Positions 1 through 5,079 of a DNA stretch of 5,079 nucleotides are shown here, in pieces; within the stretch, counting starts at the first letter, position 1; each line of letters opens with the position of its first letter. The DNA is taken from positions 1 through 5,079 of the forward strand of contig CAIVAX010000011.1 of the NCBI GenBank assembly GCA_903903935.1, written 5' to 3'. A program made the position numbers and the translations under genes. This DNA comes from an uncultured Hyphomicrobiales bacterium. Lineage in GTDB: Bacteria > Pseudomonadota > Alphaproteobacteria > Rhizobiales > Beijerinckiaceae. The notes beneath the pieces were generated by a model. That model was not told the DNA's origin. It saw nothing but the letters and a program-made list of their open reading frames with translations, and ran no database searches.

Positions 1-1693
1 ATTTGCCAAACCATAATTGTCTTTGCAGACGCTCATTGGGATTCCATTGCGGCAGACCCAGCCAGCGCGCGGCTTGCCCAAGCAATTCCTGCAGAGCGCC
101 AAAGGGGCAGAGCCATCCGCAAAAAACACCGCGACCCAGCAAGAGTAGCGAGAGCGCCGTATAACAAGCCATGATCACGATCAAAGGCTCGGCAAGATAA
201 AAGCCCCAATCAAAGCGATGCAACGGTGCTGTGACATAATTGATCACATTGATGATCGATAATTGCGCCTCGGCAATCCAGCCAATCCAGATCAAAGTGA
301 ACAGCAAAAAGCCATGCCGGATCCAGCGATAGGCTTTGGTCATGCGCGTCAGCGGCCCTTGGAAGGCGAGCATGAGCGTGAGCAGGCCCAAGGCGGACGA
401 CAAAATGATGATATTGAGCTTGGCATCAGTCCATGCCTCGACCCAGGCTGGCACAGGCTCGACCTCGGGCATGAGAATATGGGCGCTTGGTAATTTATAC
501 TCAAGCGGAACACTCACTGTCTTGCGGGTGCCAGCGAGATCGGCATGAACCAGCACTTCGAGGCGCCAGGGCTTTAACGGATCAAAGGAGGCATCCGCAG
601 GTAAAGCAAACAGAGCGGCATATTGCTGTGCCCGCAGTCCTAATTGCGAGCCGCCCGTGCCCAGACGCTGGAAGACGCTATTGGTGAATTCAAACGTCTT
701 CTCACCTTGCACAACGCGGATGCGATCAAATTTATAGCCATTGGCCTGGCGATTATGCGCTGTGCCTATAAAATCATAAGGCCCATTGGAGGCAATCGCG
801 ATGACCTGCGCACCGCGCGGCATGCGTTGCATATAATCATCATAGGGGCGGCTGCCGAGCAGATTGCGACCAATGCCAGCAGGCGTGAACAGGCCCGCCA
901 TGAATTCAATGTACAGATTGTCTGACTTGCCGAGATCTTCATCCAGCTTGCCCTGCGCAGCATCAGCCTTGGTGAGCAGATCTTTCATCTCTTTAGAAGT
1001 GACACGGCGCGTGACAATCGAGCCCTGAGCGAGCAATTGCTCCCAGCTGGTGAGTTGAAAGCCTTCCAGATCTAAGGTTGGCTCGGTGACTTGCGGGCGC
1101 GCGACACGCGAGCGCAGAACAAGCCTCGCAGAATCATAAATAGCCCCACGCATGGCGCGGGCCGTGACTGTGGCGCCCACGACAAAATCAGGTGGCAGCA
1201 CGCGCGAATTCACACCCTGCAACACCATGCCATTATGGCGGAGCAAAAATGTATCGAGCAATGCCTCGCGGCGCGTATCATCCATAATATGGGGTTCGCG
1301 GTGATAGATCACCTTGGCGCCGGTGAGCTTGCCGCTCACATCGACACCAGCCAGCACATCAAAGGGCACGCTGGAATAGCCGGGTGAGGCGACAATATCG
1401 AGCGTCGAAAAAACAAAGCCGACCACATTTGTCCCAACATAGACTGGCGCAGCAGGTGGCGTGCCGCCTTCATCTCCCATGCGCTCAGCACCGGGATAGA
1501 TTTCACCTAAGATCGCCGGCGTGACCCTTTCCTTCAGACTGGCTGCAAAAGTTTGCTGAGACGCGAGAACGAAAGTCAGTATGCAGAAAAGTGCAAAAAG
1601 CTGCCCTAGTGCTCGCCCACTGCTTAGCTGGTTTACTGGCCGTGTGTTGAAGACGCCGAAAGATTTCATCTCGCGCCCATTCTCCCCAATCAT
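1..1693 (-). CDS. NosR/NirI-like membrane FMN- and 4Fe-4S-binding protein, 3' part missing
   Basis: The frame is open from an ATG at 1693 to the left edge, giving 564 residues of an unfinished protein. Seen in order: a hydrophobic signal-like segment (about 29-44, probable cleavage after the Ala pair at 50-51), a periplasmic domain containing VVGATVTA around Thr175, membrane segments near 426-446, 461-483 and 500-522, then FCGWLCPFGALQE with Cys525 and Cys529. In NosR-type proteins the GAT threonine carries covalently bound FMN, and Cx3CP begins the cytoplasmic iron-sulfur part; the second Cx3CP and the ferredoxin-like tail should lie beyond the window. The family passes electrons between the membrane and periplasmic partners. 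An in-frame TAG four codons upstream makes 1693 the earliest ATG. An ATG at 1669, preceded by GGGGAG at a rather long 12-base spacing, is an alternative start and keeps the signal peptide. The gene starts 71 bp after the permease stop with no clear terminator, so it is probably the last visible operon member. It is unlikely to be true NosR, because no nos gene is nearby. Confidence 0.88.
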   Translation of the reverse strand, partial: MIGENGREMKSFGVFNTRPVNQLSSGRALGQLFALFCILTFVLASQQTFAASLKERVTPAILGEIYPGAERMGDEGGTPPAAPVYVGTNVVGFVFSTLDIVASPGYSSVPFDVLAGVDVSGKLTGAKVIYHREPHIMDDTRREALLDTFLLRHNGMVLQGVNSRVLPPDFVVGATVTARAMRGAIYDSARLVLRSRVARPQVTEPTLDLEGFQLTSWEQLLAQGSIVTRRVTSKEMKDLLTKADAAQGKLDEDLGKSDNLYIEFMAGLFTPAGIGRNLLGSRPYDDYMQRMPRGAQVIAIASNGPYDFIGTAHNRQANGYKFDRIRVVQGEKTFEFTNSVFQRLGTGGSQLGLRAQQYAALFALPADASFDPLKPWRLEVLVHADLAGTRKTVSVPLEYKLPSAHILMPEVEPVPAWVEAWTDAKLNIIILSSALGLLTLMLAFQGPLTRMTKAYRWIRHGFLLFTLIWIGWIAEAQLSIINVINYVTAPLHRFDWGFYLAEPLIVIMACYTALSLLLLGRGVFCGWLCPFGALQELLGQAARWLGLPQWNPNERLQRQLWFGK

Positions 1694-1764
1694 GGCTTTT
1701 GCCTATTACTATCTTTTTGAGCCCTTTTTCGCCTTCACACAAGGGGCTGGAGTCAAATGAGCTG

Positions 1765-2574
1765 TTAGCCCCCTGCCCGCGTTTTGCGGATTATACCGTG
1801 CTGGGGGTCATAGCCATAAGCGGCGGCCAGAAAGAAGATGAGGGTGGCAACAAGGACCACCAAGCAGGCCTCAAGATTGAACATGCCATAGAGGGCATAG
1901 CGCACCAGCTCGACGGCATAAGTAAAGGGGTTCACGCTGGCGATGAGAAAAATGGCCTGCGAGCCACCCTCCTGCAATTTCCACAAGGGATAGAGCGCTG
2001 AAGAGAGAAAGAACATCGGGAAGATGACAAAATTCATCGCGCCGGCAAAATTCTCCAATTGGCGAATATAGACCGAGAGTGCCAGCCCCATGGAGCTGAG
2101 CATCAGACCAGCCAGAACAATCGCAGGAAAGACTGTCACCCAGCCCATGGCCTCAAAGGTCACGTCAAAGAAAATGCAGGTGATCAAAAAGGCATAGCAT
2201 TGCAGGACACCCAATGTCGTGCCGCCGACCAATTTACACACCAGCAGGACCCAACGCGGCAAGGGCGCGGTGAGCAAGAGGCGCATAATGCCCATTTCAC
2301 GATCATAGACCATGGCTAAAGAGGACAGCATGCCGTGGAACAACAGCACAATGCCGATCAGGCCAGGAACAATATAGACCTGATAGGTGATATAGGTCTT
2401 ATAGGGCGGGATGATCGAGACACCGAAAACATTCTGAAAGCCTGCTGCAAACACAACCAGCCAAAACAAAGGGCGCACCAGACCTGACAGCAAGCGCCCG
2501 CGTTGGCGCACGAATTTGCCCACTTCGCGGCTAGAGACGGCGTGCATGGCTCTGGCGACATGGATCAATTGCAT
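1765..2574 (-). CDS. pedC: ABC-2 type transporter permease, PQQ-alcohol-dehydrogenase-associated (PedC/LutF type)
   Basis: This 269-residue inner-membrane protein has about six membrane segments (near 34-50, 67-89, 110-137, 147-169, 175-195 and 234-253), the usual size and layout of an ABC-2 permease. Family-typical stretches are DREMGIMRLLLTAPLP (91-106), followed by a Lys-Leu-Val-Gly-Gly turn near 114-118, and NPFTYAVELVRYAL (215-228) before the last segment. It should form the channel or force-transmitting half of the transporter whose ATPase is encoded divergently at 4922. Homologs are PedC in Pseudomonas and LutF in Methylorubrum. ABC-2 folds are mostly exporters, which is odd beside a dedicated binding protein. 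The ATG at 2574 lies 4 bp after the stop of the binding-protein gene, which suggests coupled translation. Neither this ATG nor the one at 2547 (codon 10) has a good Shine-Dalgarno match; 2574 is preferred for its spacing. The stop is TAA. Family is confident; substrate is unknown. Confidence 0.93.
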   Translation of the reverse strand: MQLIHVARAMHAVSSREVGKFVRQRGRLLSGLVRPLFWLVVFAAGFQNVFGVSIIPPYKTYITYQVYIVPGLIGIVLLFHGMLSSLAMVYDREMGIMRLLLTAPLPRWVLLVCKLVGGTTLGVLQCYAFLITCIFFDVTFEAMGWVTVFPAIVLAGLMLSSMGLALSVYIRQLENFAGAMNFVIFPMFFLSSALYPLWKLQEGGSQAIFLIASVNPFTYAVELVRYALYGMFNLEACLVVLVATLIFFLAAAYGYDPQHGIIRKTRAGG

Positions 2575-2578
2575 CGGG

Positions 2579-3805
2579 CTATCGATTCAAATGGCAGGGT
2601 GTATCGGTCTCGTCGTCGCCGAGCGAGTCCAGTTCATTGGTGCGATGCAGAAAGCCCTCGAGCGGCGCGCTGGCGCTCACGTAATAATCGCCCGCCAGCA
2701 GAACAGCCTGACGTAATTGATGATCCCAAGCGCGGACACTCACCGCAAGACCTTTATCCGCATCAAATGTACCGGGGCCCATCATAAAATCACGGATCGG
2801 TTTGAACTCGGTAGAGCGGGAGCGCAAAGCTGATGTAGCTACCATTTTGACCGCCATCCAAGCAGCCCAATCGGCGCCTTCCATTTTGCGATTGGGTGCG
2901 TAACGCGAAAAGCGCGAATTGACCTGTGCCGCGCCATTATGTTCCCAGGTCCAATGCCAGGCGACCGTCTCCAGCCCAATCGCTCCCACAACAGGCCTTG
3001 GCTTGACCGTTTGAAAGGGAACTTGCCGCGCAAACTCAAATGCCTTATCCGCGATAAAGGTCACGTCCCAATCTTTATTGATTGCGGATAAAAGTGCAGG
3101 ATTGTTTTTTTCACGTTGACGCGGATCTGTGCCCGGCTGAAATCGTTGATTGGCGACAATGCGGGCGCCGAATTTCTGCGCGGATTTGGTGAAGGCCTTC
3201 GTGATCAGATCGTCATAGGGATCTGGACCCTGCAACACCAGATAGTCCCGCCATTTCTTGGACACAAGAAATTGCACCAAGGCATCTGACATTTGTGCCT
3301 GACTGGGAAAGACATGCACAAGTTCACGTGCACAGACATCCCGGCGCAATATATCTTCCGGAACGCTGACATTGAACAGAATGACATCGCGGCCTTTGGC
3401 GATCTCGACCAGAGATTTGTAGGTATCAGACGGCACATCTAGCAGCACGTAATTCATGCCGCGCTCAATGGCAGCTTTGAGCAGGGCTGGTGCATCTTGC
3501 GCAGTAGCGGCTGTCATGCGCTCAAGAGTAATTTCGGCCCCAATAGCGCGTTGCTGAGATTTGGCATCCTCAATGCCCACTTGCGCACCGGGAAAAGGAT
3601 GCTCGGGCTTTTTGAGAATAAGACGCTCATAAGCGCGCACGGGTTCATAACGAGAATCGGTTTTGAGCTCTAGAAAGCCGATGGGAATCTTTTTATCTGT
3701 TTGTGTCGCCGCCGTTGGAGTGACGGCTTGCAATTGCGCCAGCGCAGTTTGGCTCACGCAGCACAAAGCAAAGAGTAAAACATACGGGCGGATGAGCTCA
3801 TTCAT
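2579..3805 (-). CDS. Periplasmic ABC substrate-binding protein of the PQQ-dependent alcohol dehydrogenase system (PedA1/LutA type)
   Basis: The 408-residue product begins with a clear Sec signal peptide (hydrophobic core about 8-22, cleavage expected after ALA at 21-23), so the mature protein is periplasmic. The rest fits the type I periplasmic-binding fold of the family found beside PQQ alcohol dehydrogenases. Recognisable landmarks are Cys158 followed by ELVHVFPSQA (161-170), KKWRDYLVLQGPDPYDD (183-199), NNPALLSAINKDWDVTFIAD (234-253), PRPVVGAIGLETVAWHWTWE (269-288), DWAAWMAVK (312-320), WDHQLRQAVLL (360-370) and the tail GFLHRTNELDSLG (384-396) with Cys404. Cys158 and Cys404 sit at positions I recall as conserved and could form a disulfide. 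Its start overlaps the beta-propeller stop by 8 bp and its TAG stop is 4 bp before the permease start. LutA-type homologs are tied to lanthanide utilisation, but no EF-hand-like or other obvious metal site is visible, so the ligand (metal, PQQ or other) stays open. Confidence 0.93.
   Translation of the reverse strand: MNELIRPYVLLFALCCVSQTALAQLQAVTPTAATQTDKKIPIGFLELKTDSRYEPVRAYERLILKKPEHPFPGAQVGIEDAKSQQRAIGAEITLERMTAATAQDAPALLKAAIERGMNYVLLDVPSDTYKSLVEIAKGRDVILFNVSVPEDILRRDVCARELVHVFPSQAQMSDALVQFLVSKKWRDYLVLQGPDPYDDLITKAFTKSAQKFGARIVANQRFQPGTDPRQREKNNPALLSAINKDWDVTFIADKAFEFARQVPFQTVKPRPVVGAIGLETVAWHWTWEHNGAAQVNSRFSRYAPNRKMEGADWAAWMAVKMVATSALRSRSTEFKPIRDFMMGPGTFDADKGLAVSVRAWDHQLRQAVLLAGDYYVSASAPLEGFLHRTNELDSLGDDETDTPCHLNR
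3798..3805 (-). promoter_or_regulatory. Stop/start overlap coupling beta-propeller and binding-protein genes
   Basis: On the minus strand ATGAATGA contains the start codon of the binding-protein gene (ATG, 3805-3803) and, in another frame, the TGA stop of the beta-propeller gene (3800-3798). The Shine-Dalgarno match upstream of this ATG is weak (GTGGTGA), so ribosomes finishing the beta-propeller probably re-initiate here. The overlap is seen directly; the coupling is inferred. Confidence 0.7.
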
Positions 3806-4799
3806 CGATCACCACACTATAAGGGATACGACCGACGGGGACTGAGGTGACCGCTTTGCGACTGGCCACATCAATAACGGTGATATCATCGCCAAGTCCA
3901 TTGGCGACATAAAGCGTCTTTTCATCCTTGGAGAGGGTAATGCCCCATGATCTTTTGCCGACCAGAATATAGCTGAGAGTCTTTTTACTAGGTACATCTA
4001 CCACAGCCACATGCGCCGCATGGCCCAAAGTGACATAAGCTGTCTTGCCATCGGAGGTCATGGTAATGCCAACGGGTGTGACGTCCGTCTTGCGCATGCC
4101 GGGCGGGAAGAATTCGATCTTGCCAAGCACCTTGAAGGGACCGCGATCAATAATCCAGACTTCGCCCGATAATTCTGTTGTCACCCATAATTCATTGCCA
4201 TCAGGTGTGGCGGCAAACCGGCGGGGGCGCGTGCCAACAACGACATCCTCGATCACATGGCCAGCCTCAAGATCAATATGGTGGATGAGATCGCCTACCT
4301 CCGAGGTGACATAAACCGTCTTGCGATCGGGGGCGAGCCACACGCCTTCAGGCTCGGCGCCAGTGGGGACTTCGGCAAGAGTGATTTGCTGATCCATATC
4401 GATGATCGACATGGATGAGCCTTCTTCATTCGAAACATATATGCGGCGCTTTTGCTCATCGACCATAAAGGCTTCCGGGCTAGAGCCGGTGGCGATCTTA
4501 CCAATCACTTCAAGCTTGGCGACATCGATAATGTCGATCACATCATCGTCCCCGCACGCAACATAGAGCTTGGTGTGATCATCGCTAAAATGCATGTCTC
4601 TGGGGCGGCGCGAGGTTTTGAGATCCTTCACCAGTTTTAAGGTCTTCGATTCAAGCACGATGATGTTATTGGTCTTCTCATTGCTCACGAAGATATAGCC
4701 GGTGCCTTTGGCCATAGCTGAAGCGGACAGACATAATGCTGCAGTCAAGCTTATGCCTAATGTCATTCCCGTCAATCGCAAAGCTGTCATAATTTTCAT
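3798..4799 (-). CDS. Secreted YVTN beta-propeller protein, PQQ-dependent catabolism-associated (PedA2/LutB-like)
   Basis: The 333-residue product has a signal peptide (hydrophobic 8-29, cleavage expected after SAMA at 27-30) followed almost entirely by seven beta-propeller repeats of about 40 residues: roughly 33-65, 66-106, 107-148, 149-190, 191-232, 239-281 and 282-324. Each repeat carries a variant of the YV-x-N/S strand followed by I-x-V-I-D, for example LYVACGDDDVIDIID (78-92), YVSNEEGSSMSIID (121-134) and LYVANGLGDDITVIDV (296-311). The C-terminus VGRIPYSVVI is typical of the PQQ-associated family. It acts in the periplasm; its biochemical role is not settled in any homolog I know, and a scaffold or binding partner for the ABC system or the dehydrogenase is plausible. 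It is the first gene of the minus-strand operon. The start at 4799 has GGGG and GAG upstream as imperfect ribosome-binding sequence; Met4 is a possible alternative start. Confidence 0.93.
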   Translation of the reverse strand: MKIMTALRLTGMTLGISLTAALCLSASAMAKGTGYIFVSNEKTNNIIVLESKTLKLVKDLKTSRRPRDMHFSDDHTKLYVACGDDDVIDIIDVAKLEVIGKIATGSSPEAFMVDEQKRRIYVSNEEGSSMSIIDMDQQITLAEVPTGAEPEGVWLAPDRKTVYVTSEVGDLIHHIDLEAGHVIEDVVVGTRPRRFAATPDGNELWVTTELSGEVWIIDRGPFKVLGKIEFFPPGMRKTDVTPVGITMTSDGKTAYVTLGHAAHVAVVDVPSKKTLSYILVGKRSWGITLSKDEKTLYVANGLGDDITVIDVASRKAVTSVPVGRIPYSVVIDE

Positions 4800-4873
4800 T
4801 GGACTCGTTGCCCCACATCAAGAAGATCATTCATTGCATAAATTTTAGTGTAGGCCTAGATTTCAAATAGGGG

Positions 4874-4892
4874 AAGAGAGGATAGCTCTCTT
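4874..4892. repeat. Perfect 7-bp inverted repeat with 5-base centre, candidate operator or leader hairpin
   Basis: AAGAGAG (4874-4880) and CTCTCTT (4886-4892) are exact reverse complements around the centre GATAG. The repeat lies 30 bp before the ATPase start codon and, if the suggested plus promoter is right, just after its transcription start. This is a common place for a repressor site, and the RNA could also fold as a short hairpin in the leader. It is not followed by a run of T, so it is not a terminator. The symmetry is seen directly; the function is inferred. Confidence 0.5.
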
Positions 4893-4913
4893 GTCATATT
4901 GCACCGCAAAAAT

Positions 4914-4917
4914 GAGG
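4914..4917 (+). promoter_or_regulatory. Ribosome binding site of the ABC ATPase gene
   Basis: GAGG within TGAGGA lies 4 bases before the ATG at 4922. It is the clearest Shine-Dalgarno sequence in the window and supports this start, although the spacing is slightly short. Confidence 0.65.
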
Positions 4918-4921
4918 ACGC

Positions 4922-5079
4922 ATGTCGATCAGCTCGCAGTCTCAAAACAAAGTTCCGCCCTTGCTGATTGAAAATCTGGTCAAAACCTATGGCGCAATCC
5001 GGGCTCTCGATGGCATTTCTCTGCGTTGTGAACCTGGGCAATTCATTGCTCTGCTGGGCCCCAATGGCGCTGGCAAATC
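4922..5079 (+). CDS. ABC transporter ATP-binding protein, PQQ-alcohol-dehydrogenase-associated (PedB/LutE type), 5' part only
   Basis: Only the first 52 codons are present before the right edge. After a short polar leader (1-13) the sequence LLIENLVKTYGAIRALDGIS (14-33) gives the first strand and the aromatic A-loop (Tyr23) that stacks on adenine. FIALLGPNGAGK (41-52) is the Walker A motif, with Lys52 the last complete codon and TC, the start of an expected Ser, at the edge. The signature motif, Walker B and H-loop lie outside the window. The stretch from ALDGIS to GPNGAGK resembles the PQQ-associated ATPases, and the permease and binding protein that would complete the transporter are just across the intergenic region. 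It would be a cytoplasmic ATPase bound to the permease encoded at 1765-2574. Unusually, it is divergent from that permease gene. That it is an ABC ATPase is nearly certain; the pairing is inferred from context. Confidence 0.93.
   Translation, partial: MSISSQSQNKVPPLLIENLVKTYGAIRALDGISLRCEPGQFIALLGPNGAGK

Larger units (their letters stand above)
4800..4921. promoter_or_regulatory. Divergent intergenic region, probable back-to-back promoters
   Basis: These 122 bp separate the beta-propeller operon from the divergent ATPase gene, so they must drive at least one and probably both transcripts. It is the most A+T-rich part of the window. A candidate plus-strand promoter is TTGCAT (4834-4839), 17 bases, then TAGATT (4857-4862), which would start transcription near 4869. 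A minus-strand candidate has TTGAAA (4866-4861) as -35 and a poor -10 (TTTATG, 4842-4837) at 18 bases, so it would overlap the first. An 8-bp palindrome TAGGCCTA (4851-4858) lies in both spacers. The -10 matches are weak, so the exact boxes are tentative; the need for promoters here is firmer. No small gene is supported in this stretch. Confidence 0.4.

Noticed and set aside
228..262. Cluster of GATC/ATCGAT palindromic words (AATTGATC...GATCGATAATT)
   Set aside because: It falls inside a membrane-segment coding stretch rich in Ile, Asn and Val codons, and the arms do not match exactly, so codon content explains it.
644..925. 93-residue plus-strand open frame
   Set aside because: It is antisense to the periplasmic domain of the NosR-like gene, whose frame is open throughout with recognisable motifs.
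1503..1742. 79-residue minus-strand open frame across the NosR-like start
   Set aside because: It overlaps the signal-peptide coding region in another frame, has no family resemblance, and the NosR-like frame explains the sequence.
1694..1764. Possible terminator between the permease and the NosR-like gene (AGCCC...GGGCT and CCTT...AAGG on the minus strand)
   Set aside because: The longer pair encloses a loop of about 20 bases, the shorter is only 4 bp, and neither is followed by a proper T run on the minus strand, so read-through is more likely.
1699..2001. 100-residue plus-strand open frame
   Set aside because: It lies antisense to the 3' end of the permease, is polar and low in family-like features, and has no support beyond being open.
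4856..5041. 61-residue minus-strand open frame across the intergenic region and the ATPase start
   Set aside because: It is antisense to the clear Walker A-containing ATPase and shows no recognisable features.

Overview
The window is a compact block of five genes. It looks like part of a periplasmic quinoprotein (PQQ-dependent) alcohol dehydrogenase support locus from a Gram-negative bacterium. Codon use, moderate G+C judged by eye, and the mix of families suggest Alphaproteobacteria, possibly a methylotroph or a relative in Hyphomicrobiales. No dehydrogenase, rRNA or other taxonomic marker lies in the window, so this placement is tentative.

Layout: four genes run on the minus strand from about 4799 down to the left edge. 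In transcription order they are a secreted seven-bladed YVTN beta-propeller (4799-3798), a secreted ABC-type substrate-binding protein (3805-2579), an ABC-2 type membrane permease (2574-1765) and a NosR/NirI-like membrane FMN/iron-sulfur protein (1693 to beyond base 1). Spacings are an 8-bp overlap, 4 bp and 71 bp, with no convincing terminator between them, so they probably form one operon. A 122-bp intergenic region (4800-4921) separates this operon from a divergent plus-strand gene. That gene encodes an ABC ATPase and is cut by the right edge just after the Walker A lysine. The intergenic region carries a perfect 7-bp-arm inverted repeat that could be an operator or a leader hairpin.

The ATPase, permease, binding protein and beta-propeller are the standard members of the PQQ alcohol-dehydrogenase-associated ABC system. 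The same set is called Ped in Pseudomonas putida and Lut in Methylorubrum extorquens, where it has been linked to lanthanide-dependent growth or uptake. The ligand here cannot be read from the sequence. The NosR-like gene is the unusual member. NosR normally works beside NosDFY, in which an ABC-2 type transporter and a periplasmic protein mature the copper enzyme NosZ. The same kinds of part appear here around a probable quinoprotein system, which suggests a Nos-like maturation or redox module. That idea is inference.

There is no gene-free stretch over 300 bases, and I saw no RNA gene, insertion sequence, CRISPR array or phage feature.
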